Positions 43,957 through 52,341 of a stretch of DNA of 64,000 nt are shown piece after piece. Position numbers and translations under genes: made by a program. The notes beneath the pieces were generated by a model. That model made no database searches. It was not told the origin of the DNA and saw only the letters and a list, made by a program, of their open reading frames with translations. The DNA lies in contig JAYQSP010000011.1 in the NCBI GenBank assembly GCA_038146925.1, positions 248,001-312,000 on the forward strand, read 5' to 3'. Position 1 is the first letter of the stretch; every line of letters starts with the position of its first letter. Source of the DNA: UBA830 sp038146925. Its GTDB lineage: Bacteria > Pseudomonadota > Alphaproteobacteria > MPNO01 > UBA830.

Positions 43957-44493
43957 CTAACGGCCGGTCGGGTTTTCCGGTACGTCGGACGTCTGTTTCG
44001 CACGCCATTTTTCGAGACCTTTTTCGACCGCTTCATCCTGCAGCGCGACGATGGACGCCGCCAGCAGTCCTGCGTTCTTGGCCCCCGACGTGCCGATGGC
44101 CAGCGTACCGACGGGTACGCCGCCCGGCATCTGGGCGATCGACAGAAGACTGTCCATGCCGCTGAGCGCCTTGCTTTCGACCGGGACGCCCAGTACCGGC
44201 AAGACGGTCATCGAAGCCACCATTCCCGGCAGGTGGGCGGCCCCGCCCGCGCCCGCGATAATGACGCTGAGGCCGCGATCCTTCGCGGATTTGGCGTAAT
44301 CGGCCATCCGGTCCGGCGTCCGGTGCGCGGAGACGACTTTGGTTTCGTGAGCGACGTTCAGCGCCTTCAGAATATCCACAGCGTGTTTCATTGTCGGCCA
44401 GTCGGACCGGCTGCCCATGATGACGCCCACGGCGGGCGCCTTCTGCGCGGATTTACGCTGTGTCGGGCGATTGGAAGTTTTCCGGGCCGCCAT
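43957..44493 (-). CDS. purE: N5-carboxyaminoimidazole ribonucleotide mutase
   Basis: 178 residues from ATG 44493. Class I PurE motifs are VGVIMGSRSDWPTM, VVSAHRTPDRM, IAGAGGAAHLPGM and VPVGTLAIG. It starts with an unusually basic 22-residue tail (ARKTSNRPTQRKSAQK). It converts N5-CAIR to CAIR in purine synthesis. First gene of purEK; no riboswitch structure is recognisable in the leader. Confidence 0.95.
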   Translation of the reverse strand: MAARKTSNRPTQRKSAQKAPAVGVIMGSRSDWPTMKHAVDILKALNVAHETKVVSAHRTPDRMADYAKSAKDRGLSVIIAGAGGAAHLPGMVASMTVLPVLGVPVESKALSGMDSLLSIAQMPGGVPVGTLAIGTSGAKNAGLLAASIVALQDEAVEKGLEKWRAKQTSDVPENPTGR

Positions 44494-44668
44494 GGTAATT
44501 CCCCTCAAAATACCGTGCCGCCAATCCGGCACTATCCGAACGGCGGCAACGCGCATTATAGAGGCGGCGGGCTTCATCGCAAACCGCAGAAATCCGCGAG
44601 TCTATACGATTTGTTAACGAGTGCGGTGCTACCAACACGTTCGGATTCCTGAACCGGGCAGAGTGCCA

Positions 44669-45394
44669 ATGCGTATCGATAACACCCGCCGACCGGCCCC
44701 CGCGACCGGCGTCGGATCGTATCAGAAAGCCAACGAAACCGTTGGAAACGCTGCGCCGCAACGCGCGGCGGACACGGCATCCGTCCTCGGCATTCCCGCC
44801 AACGAGCTGACGCCCAAAGTTCAGGAAGCGATCGCCCGGCTGATGGCGGAGGTCGACAACATGCGTCAGGAGCTCGACGAGAGCCGCCAGCGAATCGAAT
44901 ATCTCGAGCAGCTGGCCGACCAGGACACGCTGGCGCCGGTGGCGAACCGCCGGGCCTTTGTCCGCGAACTGACCCGCAATCTGTCCTACTCGGAGCGCTA
45001 CGGGACACCGTCCAGCGTGATTTATCTGGACCTGAACGGTCTGAAACAGCTCAACGACACCAAGGGCCATGCCGCCGGAGATGCGGCGATCCTGAAAGTC
45101 GCCAATCTGCTCGCCGCCAATATTCGCGAATCGGATGTGGTTGGCCGGCTTGGCGGCGACGAGTTCGGCGTGATGCTGTCGCATGCCGACGAACAGGCTG
45201 CGCGCGGCAAAGCCGAATATCTGGCAAAGACCATCGCCGAAGACCCGCTCGAGTGGGAAGGCGAGAAAATCGTTCTCGACGTCGCCTTCGGCGTGCACAC
45301 GATCCGCGGCGGGGGCGATGCCGGCGCGGCGCTGGAGGCCGCCGACAAGGCGATGTACGCCAACAAAACGGGCACGCGAAAACAGCCCGCCTGA
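44669..45394 (+). CDS. GGDEF-domain diguanylate cyclase
   Basis: 241 residues from ATG 44669. The N-terminal 85 residues include a coiled-coil (EAIARLMAEVDNMRQELDES). The GGDEF domain (about 86-240) has DLNGLKQLNDTKGHAAGD and an exact GGDEF at 162-166, so the active site is intact. The inhibitory I-site RxxD is present at 153-156. It should make cyclic di-GMP. No membrane segment or sensor domain is visible, so the input is unclear. Confidence 0.93.
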   Translation: MRIDNTRRPAPATGVGSYQKANETVGNAAPQRAADTASVLGIPANELTPKVQEAIARLMAEVDNMRQELDESRQRIEYLEQLADQDTLAPVANRRAFVRELTRNLSYSERYGTPSSVIYLDLNGLKQLNDTKGHAAGDAAILKVANLLAANIRESDVVGRLGGDEFGVMLSHADEQAARGKAEYLAKTIAEDPLEWEGEKIVLDVAFGVHTIRGGGDAGAALEAADKAMYANKTGTRKQPA

Positions 45395-45441
45395 ACTTTC
45401 CTGGCGCATTATCGCGCGAACCCGCGTCAGCGGTTCATGAA

Positions 45442-45642
45442 TTAAGCGATGATGTCCGGATAGAGTTTTGCTTCTACCTGGGCAATCTGATCTTTCAGTA
45501 TTAGTTTGCGCTTTTTGAGACGCTGTAACTGCAGCTGGTCGTACGGTGCGCGTTCGGTCAGCCGCGCGATGACATCGTCGAGGTCCCGGTGTTCGAGTTC
45601 AAGCTCTGCCAGTTCCTGGCGAAGCGCTTCCTGATCGCTCAT
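45442..45642 (-). CDS. DUF465 (YdcH family) small protein
   Basis: 66 residues from ATG 45642. A heptad-like helical hairpin (LRQELAELELEHRDLDDVIA) is followed by the family signature DQLQLQRLKKRKLILKDQIAQVEAKL. The in-frame sequence further upstream is antisense to phosphofructokinase and is not coding. Function unknown. A second, shorter member is at 47500. Confidence 0.92.
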   Translation of the reverse strand: MSDQEALRQELAELELEHRDLDDVIARLTERAPYDQLQLQRLKKRKLILKDQIAQVEAKLYPDIIA

Positions 45643-45735
45643 TTCTTGTTGTCGCTTTCGGGCCCCAAAATCGGCGGAAGGATAGCAGAAACCCTGTCGC
45701 GCTGTTAGTTTTGTCCTGTCCTTTTTTGTAACGGA

Positions 45736-46845
45736 ATGTATTTCCCGGTGCCCCAGAAGCGGAAAATCGGCGTACTGACCAGCGGTGGAGATTGCGCCGG
45801 GCTCAACGCCGCAATACGCGCTATAACTTTTCGCGCGATCGAGGGATACGGCTGGCGGGTGTTCGGCATTCGTCACAGCACGCATGGTCTTATGAGGCGA
45901 CCGGTCGATGCGGAAGAACTGACCCGCGATCTGTTCACCGGTCACGTTCTGCGGATGGGCGGCACGATGCTCGGGACCGTCAACCGGGGCGACCCGTTCG
46001 CTTTTCCCATGCCCGACGGTACCCTGGCAGACCGGTCGCAGGAAATCATCGACGGATATCACGAACTGGGGCTGGACGCGCTGATCTGCATCGGTGGCGA
46101 CGGCAGCCTGGCGATCCTGCGGAAACTGGCGCAGCAGGGCGGCCTGAACCTGATCGGTATTCCCAAAACGATCGACAACGACGTGGGCAAGACCGAGAAT
46201 TCCATCGGCTACGTGACCGCTGTCGACGTTGCGACCGAAGCTCTGGACCGGTTACAGCCGACCGCTGCCAGCCACGACCGTGTTATGGTGCTCGAAGTGA
46301 TGGGGCGGGAAGCCGGACATATCGCTCTGTCGGCCGGCATATCCGGCGGGGCGGATGCGATCCTGCTGCCTGAAATCGAGTGGGATGCCGAGGGACTCGT
46401 CCGCAAAATTGACGATGTTCGCAATAGCGGCCGTAATTTCGGTCTCGTGATCGTGGCGGAGGCGGCGCGTTTGCCGAACGGCGAAATCGTCGGGCGCGCC
46501 CGCGACGACGGCGGCATCCGCCTGGGCGGGATCGGCCATGCCGTCGGCGAGCTTATCGAGGAACGGACAGGCACGGAGACAAGGGTGACGGTTCTGGGGC
46601 ACGTGCAGCGCGGCGGCATGCCCAGCGCGCGCGACCGACTTTTCGCGTCTGCGTTCGGTGTGGCGGCCGTCGACCTGGTTGCGCGGAATAAGTTCGACCG
46701 GCTTGTGGTCTGGTCGAGCCGAAATTGCGTCGACGTGCCCCTGGAAGACGGGATCGCTCATCATCAATCCGTCGATCCCGACGGGCCCCTGGTGCACACC
46801 GCCCGCGGTCTCGGTATTTATCTGGGCGGCAAAACCGCCCCTTGA
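45736..46845 (+). CDS. pfkA: 6-phosphofructokinase
   Basis: 369 residues. IGVLTSGGDCAGLNAAIR opens the family fold. The substrate-type residues are mixed: GGDGS (120-124) has the Gly typical of ATP-dependent forms, whereas PKTIDNDV (143-150) has the Lys typical of pyrophosphate-type or group III enzymes; MGREAGHIA and GHVQRGG complete the active site. Such sequences are usually ATP-dependent with altered regulation, but the phosphoryl donor needs assay. A GTG four codons in is an alternative start. Confidence 0.93.
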   Translation: MYFPVPQKRKIGVLTSGGDCAGLNAAIRAITFRAIEGYGWRVFGIRHSTHGLMRRPVDAEELTRDLFTGHVLRMGGTMLGTVNRGDPFAFPMPDGTLADRSQEIIDGYHELGLDALICIGGDGSLAILRKLAQQGGLNLIGIPKTIDNDVGKTENSIGYVTAVDVATEALDRLQPTAASHDRVMVLEVMGREAGHIALSAGISGGADAILLPEIEWDAEGLVRKIDDVRNSGRNFGLVIVAEAARLPNGEIVGRARDDGGIRLGGIGHAVGELIEERTGTETRVTVLGHVQRGGMPSARDRLFASAFGVAAVDLVARNKFDRLVVWSSRNCVDVPLEDGIAHHQSVDPDGPLVHTARGLGIYLGGKTAP

Positions 46846-46857
46846 ACGGAGGAACCG

Positions 46858-47412
46858 GTGACAGAATTTCCCGATCATCCCTTCTGGGATTTTTCGCTCG
46901 ATGTTTACATGTCGGAGGGCGTCGGCGCGGCATGTCTGGAATTACAGGACGCCCACGAACTGGATGTGAACATCCTGCTGTACTGTCTGTGGGTCGGCGC
47001 GTCCGGGCGCGGCGCGCTCAGCGGCGATCAAATGGTCTCGGTCACGGGCGCCGTTGCGGAGTGGCATCACGACGTCGTCCGTTCGCTTCGAACCGTCCGC
47101 GTTCGCATGAAAGGCGGCGTCGGCAGCGCGCCGGCCCAATTGGCCGAATCGCTGCGCCAGCGGATCCAGAAAACGGAAATAGACTGCGAACACACCGAAC
47201 AGCTGATGCTGGCCGCATCCGTCGACCTGCCCGTGGACGACGGCAGAGCGGAGGACGATCGTCTGAAAGACGCGGTGGCGAACATTTCCACCTTTTTCGC
47301 GACGTTCGGAACGGTGTCCGATGCCGACCGGAACAACCTGGCGCATATCCTTAAAGTGGCGTTCCGGAACATCCCCGCCCCGCAGGTGGATGCCGCCGCA
47401 TCGGCTTTGTGA
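46858..47412 (+). CDS. TIGR02444 family protein
   Basis: 184 residues from a GTG preceded by GGAGGA. It opens FPDHPFWDFSLDVYMSEGVGAACLELQD and has LDVNILLYCLWVG, the signature of the TIGR02444/DUF2390 family. Mostly helical, no transmembrane segment. Function unknown. It starts 12 bases after the phosphofructokinase stop, so likely co-transcribed. Confidence 0.92.
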   Translation: MTEFPDHPFWDFSLDVYMSEGVGAACLELQDAHELDVNILLYCLWVGASGRGALSGDQMVSVTGAVAEWHHDVVRSLRTVRVRMKGGVGSAPAQLAESLRQRIQKTEIDCEHTEQLMLAASVDLPVDDGRAEDDRLKDAVANISTFFATFGTVSDADRNNLAHILKVAFRNIPAPQVDAAASAL

Positions 47413-47499
47413 CGGGTCAAATCCGTAATTTACAAACCGCTTTGTCCGGGACTAGACTTTTGAGGTACTACAAACCGAAACTGATGGAGGGTGCTTGAT

Positions 47500-47670
47500 A
47501 TGAGCGAAGGAGCGCAGTTTGAATCGCTTAAGACCAAACACGCGGAACTCGAAACCGCATTGAATGCCGAAGAACACAAGCTTCAACCTGATCCGCAAAC
47601 CGTCGCAGACATCAAGAAACAGAAACTCCTGCTAAAGGACAAAATGGCGCTGATAGAGGCGGGCGCCTGA
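47500..47670 (+). CDS. DUF465 (YdcH family) small protein, short copy
   Basis: 56 residues beginning MSEGAQFESLKTKHAELE and carrying the ending TVADIKKQKLLLKDKMALIEA, similar to the 45442-45642 protein. A GGAGGG ribosome site lies upstream. It sits between the TIGR02444 gene and a terminator. Function unknown; the family is a small helical hairpin. Confidence 0.88.
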   Translation: MSEGAQFESLKTKHAELETALNAEEHKLQPDPQTVADIKKQKLLLKDKMALIEAGA

Positions 47671-47692
47671 CATACGCCGGCGACATACCTGA

Positions 47693-47732
47693 ATGAAAAA
47701 AGCCCGCCCGGGTGATTCCCGAGGCGGGCTTC
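47693..47732 (-). terminator. Rho-independent terminator after trcR
   Basis: On the minus strand GAAGCCCGCCTCGGG pairs with CCCGGGCGGGCTT and is followed by TTTTTTC. It ends the trcR transcript and lies just beyond the convergent DUF465 gene. Confidence 0.85.
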
Positions 47733-47764
47733 GTTCCGATTGCGCCTGACGGCGCCGCCCGTAG

Positions 47765-48385
47765 CTACAGTTTGAATTCCGGCATCTGCATGCCGAACGA
47801 CGCGGCGGGCTTTTGCTCTTCGACCGGCGGCGCTTCGACCGTCGACGAATAGCCGGCCTTCTGGACTTCCTTGTCCAGATCCTGGCGATTGCAAAGTCCC
47901 AGACCCACCGGGTCGCGGGCATTGATGTTGTTCATGTTCCAGTGAGACCGGTCGCGGATCGCGTTGATCGTCGGCTTCGTTGTGCCGATCAGTCGCGAAA
48001 TCTGTGCATCGGTCAGATTGGGAAAATGCTTCACCAGCCAGGCGATGGCATCCGGCTTGTCGCCGCGCCTGGCGACGGGGGTGTATTTGGGGCCCTTCGT
48101 GCGCGTGGCGGGACGCGGGACGTCGGTTTTCGCCATCACCAGGCGTTCCGCCGGGTCCGCTTCGCAGCGTTCGATTTCCTCTTTCGTCAGCTGCCCGTTG
48201 ACGAGGGGGTCGTAGCCGACCATGCCGATGGCGACTTCGTCGTCCGCGATGCTCTGCACTTCCAGTTCGTGCAGGCCGCAGAAAGCGCCTATCTGGCGAA
48301 AGGTCAGTCCGGTGTTTTCGATCAGCCACACGGCGGTGGCTTTGGGCATAAGCGGCTTCGCGCTTTCGGTTGCTTGACGGGCCAT
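47765..48385 (-). CDS. trcR: Cell cycle transcriptional regulator TrcR (DUF1013)
   Basis: 206 residues of the DUF1013 family. The N-terminal PKATAVWLIENTGLTFRQIGAF and the second element FPNLTDAQISRLIGTTKPTI both look like helix-turn-helix segments; HWNMNNINARDPVGLGLCNR is the family signature. Members are near-universal in alphaproteobacteria and are now annotated as TrcR. The exact regulatory circuit here is inferred from family only. Confidence 0.92.
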   Translation of the reverse strand: MARQATESAKPLMPKATAVWLIENTGLTFRQIGAFCGLHELEVQSIADDEVAIGMVGYDPLVNGQLTKEEIERCEADPAERLVMAKTDVPRPATRTKGPKYTPVARRGDKPDAIAWLVKHFPNLTDAQISRLIGTTKPTINAIRDRSHWNMNNINARDPVGLGLCNRQDLDKEVQKAGYSSTVEAPPVEEQKPAASFGMQMPEFKL

Positions 48386-48430
48386 GATGATATGCTCTCT
48401 CGTTCTTTCAGGTTTGCGCCGGTTGCCGCC

Positions 48431-49444
48431 TCAGGCGGCGCCGTCGACGCTCAGCATGATCTTCCCGATGTGGTCGCTGCTCGCCATCAACGCGTGTGCG
48501 TCGGCGGCTTCCGCCAGCGGGAAGGTCGTATAAATCAGGGGCTTGATATCGCCTTTTTCGAACAACGGCCAGAGATTCCGTTCGACCGCTTCCGCGATGA
48601 CCGCTTTTTGTTCCGTGGTTCGGGGACGCAGGGTCGATCCGGTGTAGTGAAGCCGCTTCGACATGATGGTCGGGATGAACAGCTCGACCTTGGCGCCTTT
48701 CTGAACCGCGACCTGGACCATGCGGCCATCCATCGCCAGTACGTCGAGGTTGCGCGCGAAATAATCGCCGCCGACCATGTCCAGCACCACGGAGCATCCC
48801 GCGCCGCCTGTCGCGTTCTTCACGACCTCGACGAAATCTTCTTCGGTGTAATTGATGGCGCGGGTCGCGCCGAGCTCTTCGCAGACCCGGCACTTTTCGG
48901 CGTTGCGCGCCGTGGTGAAGACGGTCGCGCCGAATGCGCGGGATACCTGGATGGCGGCGGTTCCGATACCGCCGGACCCGCCGTGGATCAGTATGCTGTC
49001 GCCGGCTGTGAGCTGCACGCCGTCGAACAGGTTGGTCCAGACAGTAAAGAAGTTTTCCGGGATCGCCGCGGCGCGGATCATGTCGTAGCCGCCGGGCAGA
49101 GGCAGGGCCAACTGTTCCGGCACGACCGTGTATTCCGCATAGGCGCCGCCCGATACCAGTGCACAGACCTCGTCTCCCGGCGCATGGCGCGAAACGCCGT
49201 CGCCGGCAGCGACGACGGTGCCGGCAAGCTCCAGCCCCGGAATATCCGTGGTTCCCGGCGGCGGCGGATAAACGCCCTGACGCTGCATGGTGTCGGGGAA
49301 ATTGACCCCGACGGCGGCATTGCGCACCAGAACTTCGCCCGCCGCAGGCTGCGGCACCGGCCGTGAGGCCGGTTTGAGCACCTCGGGGCCGCCGAATTCG
49401 GTGATCTCGATTGCGGTCATCGTTTCTGGAATGTCGAAAGACAT
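48431..49444 (-). CDS. qor: NAD(P)H:quinone oxidoreductase (MDR superfamily)
   Basis: 337 residues, a zinc-free medium-chain reductase of the quinone oxidoreductase type. It has VRNAAVGVNFPDTMQRQGVYP, the NADPH motif ILIHGGSGGIGTAAIQ, and FARNLDVLAMDGRMV. The family reduces quinones or enones. It is monocistronic by position, between trcR and the DUF1192 gene. Substrate unknown. Confidence 0.93.
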   Translation of the reverse strand: MSFDIPETMTAIEITEFGGPEVLKPASRPVPQPAAGEVLVRNAAVGVNFPDTMQRQGVYPPPPGTTDIPGLELAGTVVAAGDGVSRHAPGDEVCALVSGGAYAEYTVVPEQLALPLPGGYDMIRAAAIPENFFTVWTNLFDGVQLTAGDSILIHGGSGGIGTAAIQVSRAFGATVFTTARNAEKCRVCEELGATRAINYTEEDFVEVVKNATGGAGCSVVLDMVGGDYFARNLDVLAMDGRMVQVAVQKGAKVELFIPTIMSKRLHYTGSTLRPRTTEQKAVIAEAVERNLWPLFEKGDIKPLIYTTFPLAEAADAHALMASSDHIGKIMLSVDGAA

Positions 49445-49558
49445 CGGGAATCAGGCTCGAATCTGTCGGAAATGGAGGTTGCAGGTCTATCCCCTCAGCG
49501 GCACACTGGCAAGTCCGAACACAGCGGAAACAGCGATTGGCGACGCCGGAGGGGTGCC

Positions 49559-49741
49559 TTGGAAATTAACGACGATCTTCCCCAGAACATGCCCAAGCCG
49601 AAACGGGACCTCGATCCCATGTCGATCGGGGAACTGAACGAGTATATCGACGAGATGCACGAGGAAATCGAGCGCGTCCGGGCCGAGATCGCCAAGAAAG
49701 AGGCCCATCGCAGCGGCGTCGAGTCTCTTTTCAAGAAGTAG
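49559..49741 (+). CDS. DUF1192 family small protein
   Basis: 60 residues from a TTG at 49559, which follows GGAGGGG. LDPMSIGELNEYIDEMHEEIERV is the DUF1192 signature; the rest is a short coiled coil ending GVESLFKK. A near-universal small alphaproteobacterial family without assigned function. An upstream ATG at 49472 is in frame but adds unlikely sequence. Confidence 0.88.
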   Translation: MEINDDLPQNMPKPKRDLDPMSIGELNEYIDEMHEEIERVRAEIAKKEAHRSGVESLFKK

Positions 49742-49969
49742 TAACGCCGGGTAAAAATCGTTAACGATGCAAGTCGATATCGGCGAAAAAAAGTAAAATT
49801 AATTTTCTGCTTGGAAATGCAATTCGTGTCCGGGTCTGGGCTGTAATCTAATTAACCCATTGAAATATATTATATAAATCCCTGAATGGCGATGTGATTT
49901 TTAGCGATATCAATCGTAAATCCGGCTTGTATTTGTCGGGCTTTTTAAACATTTTTTAATAAATCCGAC
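49742..49969. other. AT-rich intergenic stretch, no gene
   Basis: About 230 bases between the DUF1192 stop and the small-RNA candidate are much richer in A+T than the surroundings (for example AATTAATTTTC and AATATATTATATAAA). I see no coding frame. It holds the candidate CtrA site and presumably the small-RNA promoter. Confidence 0.6.
49945..49959. promoter_or_regulatory. Candidate CtrA-binding site upstream of small RNA
   Basis: TTAA-ACATTTT-TTAA matches TTAA-N7-TTAA. It is 25-40 bases before the first hairpin of the small-RNA candidate, where an activator site overlapping -35 would be expected. Local AT richness raises the chance of coincidence. Confidence 0.4.
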
Positions 49970-49974
49970 CGTAT

Positions 49975-50083
49975 TCTCCTTCGTGACAGTTCGGGAGACT
50001 GAACTGTTGAAAAGGATCCTCATCCCATCCTTTTGACGCCTCCCTGTTAACTGAGCCGCCCTTCCCGGGCGGCTCTTTTTTTT
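49975..50083 (+). ncRNA. Candidate trans-acting small RNA with anti-Shine-Dalgarno loop
   Basis: Three consecutive hairpins without an open frame. Hairpin 1: ACAGTTC (49986-49992) pairs perfectly with GAACTGT (50001-50007). Hairpin 2: AAAAGGAT (50010-50017) pairs perfectly with ATCCTTTT (50027-50034), presenting loop CCTCATCCC. A single-stranded segment with CCTCCC (50039-50044) follows. Hairpin 3: GAGCCGCCC with GGGCGGCTC and eight T is a strong terminator. The C-rich loop can pair with ribosome-binding sites, as in alphaproteobacterial sRNAs with CCUCCUCCC loops (the alpha-r14 and cuckoo families). The 5' end is estimated. Confidence 0.72.
50053..50083 (+). terminator. Terminator of the small-RNA candidate
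   Basis: Nine base pairs, GAGCCGCCC with GGGCGGCTC, then TTTTTTTT. It is over 300 bases from the preceding coding stop, which is why it is assigned to a separate transcript. Confidence 0.9.
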
Positions 50084-50148
50084 GCTTTACGGTTTGTTCA
50101 GCCCGTGTTCCCTATGGTGTCTCCCGCACGCGTACGGAAAGTAGTATC

Positions 50149-50577
50149 ATGACCGGCCCGATGACCGCCTTTATCGAAGAATCGTATCAGGACACCCTGA
50201 CGCTGATGACGGAACTTCGCGATTATCTGTCGGCAATCCAGGCGGATGATCGGGACGACGCGCCCGACAGTAAAAATCAGCCCGTGTCCCCGGAAATCCG
50301 GACGATCATCATACGGGAAATTTCCGCCATCACCCGTGATCTGACGGAAGCGATGGCATGGCTGTTGCTGCAGAAAGCGGCATCGGCCGGCGAAATTACG
50401 CCGTCGGAGGCCGAAACCAGGGCCGACGGGTTGCTCGGCGAAGACAGAGCCCTGGCGGCGCCGGCGCCGGATGTCTCCGCCCTCCCGATCGAGATTCGTG
50501 GCTACATAGACCGCAGCCGGCGTCTGTACGGCCAGATACTTAAATTGCGGGAGACGGCGACCAGACAGGCGGGTTGA
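50149..50577 (+). CDS. rcdA: DUF1465 family protein, RcdA-like
   Basis: 142 residues, all helical: FIEESYQDTLTLMTELRDYL, a central IRTIIIREISAITRDLTEAMAWLLLQKA, and SALPIEIRGYIDRSRRLYGQIL. This is the DUF1465 family to which Caulobacter RcdA, an adaptor for ClpXP degradation of CtrA, belongs. The role here is by family only; residues for CpdR or PopA contact cannot be judged by eye. It follows the small-RNA terminator. Confidence 0.85.
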   Translation: MTGPMTAFIEESYQDTLTLMTELRDYLSAIQADDRDDAPDSKNQPVSPEIRTIIIREISAITRDLTEAMAWLLLQKAASAGEITPSEAETRADGLLGEDRALAAPAPDVSALPIEIRGYIDRSRRLYGQILKLRETATRQAG

Positions 50578-50664
50578 CGCATTTTCTCAGCCGCCCGCGA
50601 CCGTTTTTGTTGCAAACCCTTTCGGTGTTCCCTATAAAACGCGCTCTTTCGCAGGAGAAATGCG

Positions 50665-50889
50665 GTGAAAAAAGACATTCATCCGGATTATCACGAAATC
50701 GAAGTCGTGATGACCGACGGAACGACCTATACGACGCGATCGACCTGGGGTGCCCCGGGCGACACGATGAAGCTCGACATCGATTCCAAGTCGCATCCGG
50801 CCTGGACGGGCGGCTCGCAGCGTCTCGTCGACACCGGCGGACAGGTCGCCAAGTTCAACAACCGGTTCAAGGATCTCGGGATCGGCTGA
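50665..50889 (+). CDS. rpmE: 50S ribosomal protein L31
   Basis: 74 residues from a GTG, opening KKDIHPDYHEIEVVMTDG and ending KFNNRFKDLGIG. It is the zinc-free (C-minus) form: no CxxC motif is present. CAGGAGAA is the ribosome site. A strong terminator follows. Confidence 0.95.
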   Translation: MKKDIHPDYHEIEVVMTDGTTYTTRSTWGAPGDTMKLDIDSKSHPAWTGGSQRLVDTGGQVAKFNNRFKDLGIG

Positions 50890-50911
50890 GCCCGGTTCCC
50901 GGCAAAGGTTT

Positions 50912-50940
50912 CAAAAAGGCGCCTCCTGGCGCCTTTTTTT
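50912..50940 (+). terminator. Rho-independent terminator after rpmE
   Basis: AAAAAGGCGCC pairs with GGCGCCTTTTTTT around TCCT. Confidence 0.92.
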
Positions 50941-50973
50941 GTGTCGCGCCGGCCCGTTCGAAAATAATGCCCC

Positions 50974-52293
50974 TCAGCGCTGGGTCAGCTTGAATTCGAT
51001 CCGCCGGTTGCGGCGGTAGGCGACCTCGTCGCCGCGCTTGTCGAGCGGCTGGAATTCGCCGAACCCGGCTGCGACCAGTTGCTGTGCCGGCACGCCGCGG
51101 GCGATCAAAGCCTTTACGACCGCGATCGCGCGGGCCGATGACAATTCCCAGTTGGACGGAAACTGCGCCGTGCGGATCGGCCGCCGGTCTGTGTGCCCGT
51201 CGACGCGCAGCACCCAGTTGAGGTCCGGGGGAATGCGGGCGGCGATATCCTTCAGCGTTGCCGCCAGTTTTCCGATCTGATCTTCGCCGCCCGGATTCAG
51301 GTCTGCGGATCCCGACGGGAACAGCACCTCCGACTGGAAGACGAACCTGTCTCCCACGATGCGAATGCCGCTGCGGTTGCCCAGCGCTTCCCGCAGCCTG
51401 CCGAAAAATTCGGAACGGTAGCGTGCAAGTTCTTCGACCTTGCTGGCCAGCGCTTCGTTGAGCCGTTTGCCCAGGCTTACGATCTCGATGTTCTGTGCCG
51501 CCGCTTTTGCTTCCGAGGCCTCAAGCGCCGCGTTCAGACGCGCCAGCTGCTGGCGCAGGGCGGCAAGCTGTCTGTTGAGGGCCTCCACCTGTTTTCGGGC
51601 TTCCTGGCTTGCCCGCTGTTCCCTGGTCAGGTCGTCGCCGATCCTCTCCGCCTGGGCGCTGAGTTCGCGGATGGTGAGATCCTTCTTCCCGATTTCCTTC
51701 TGTACCAGCGCCGTGCGTTCCTGTTCGCTCGAGAGCTTCGCTTCCAGTTCCTTCGACCGGTCGCGCAGCGCGGTGATCGATCTGTCCCGTTCTGCGATCG
51801 TGGCAGCCAGTTCCGAGACCTTCTTTTCCAGTTCGGCGCGCACTGTCTGCAATGCCTTGATATCGCGGTTGATCCGCGCGATCTCCGACAGCTGCGCCGC
51901 GATCTTGTCCCTGTCGGTCTCGATGGTTTCCCGTGCTGCTTCCAGTTCCGCCTGCAGCGCGTCTCGCTGGGGCAGCAGTTCGGCGAGCTGGCCCGACAGC
52001 TGTTCCCGTGCCGCCGTCGATGCCTGCAGATCGGTTGTCAGCCGGACGATGTCTTCGCGCAGGCCGGCGTTGGCGGACCGTTCCAGAGACAGCATCTCGG
52101 AAAGCTCGGCGACCTGCCGGTTCAACCGCTCCAATGCCTGGTTGCGTCCCGACAGAATCTCGCCGAGAAAAAACTGCGCCAGCGTGAAGACCATCAGCAG
52201 AAATATGATGATGATCAACAGGGCCGAAAGCGCATCGACGAAACCCGGCCAAATGTCGAAGGCCTGTCTCCGGCGTCTGATGGTTCCCGGCAC
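50974..52293 (-). CDS. MotB/OmpA-like peptidoglycan-binding coiled-coil protein
   Basis: 439 residues. A single N-terminal membrane helix (about 17-44) carries Asp20 in WPGFVDALSALL, at the place of the proton-binding Asp of MotB. A long periplasmic coiled coil (about 45-285) leads to a C-terminal OmpA domain (about 310-439: VLFPSGSADLNPGG, RVDGHTDRRPI, YRRNRRIEF). Paired with the ExbB/MotA-like gene 48 bases upstream, it could form a proton-driven stator that reaches the cell wall. Role unknown. Confidence 0.92.
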   Translation of the reverse strand: MPGTIRRRRQAFDIWPGFVDALSALLIIIIFLLMVFTLAQFFLGEILSGRNQALERLNRQVAELSEMLSLERSANAGLREDIVRLTTDLQASTAAREQLSGQLAELLPQRDALQAELEAARETIETDRDKIAAQLSEIARINRDIKALQTVRAELEKKVSELAATIAERDRSITALRDRSKELEAKLSSEQERTALVQKEIGKKDLTIRELSAQAERIGDDLTREQRASQEARKQVEALNRQLAALRQQLARLNAALEASEAKAAAQNIEIVSLGKRLNEALASKVEELARYRSEFFGRLREALGNRSGIRIVGDRFVFQSEVLFPSGSADLNPGGEDQIGKLAATLKDIAARIPPDLNWVLRVDGHTDRRPIRTAQFPSNWELSSARAIAVVKALIARGVPAQQLVAAGFGEFQPLDKRGDEVAYRRNRRIEFKLTQR

Positions 52294-52341
52294 GTTCGGG
52301 CCTTATGGCGACGGCTGGCAAACAAAGGCGGGCAACGACAT

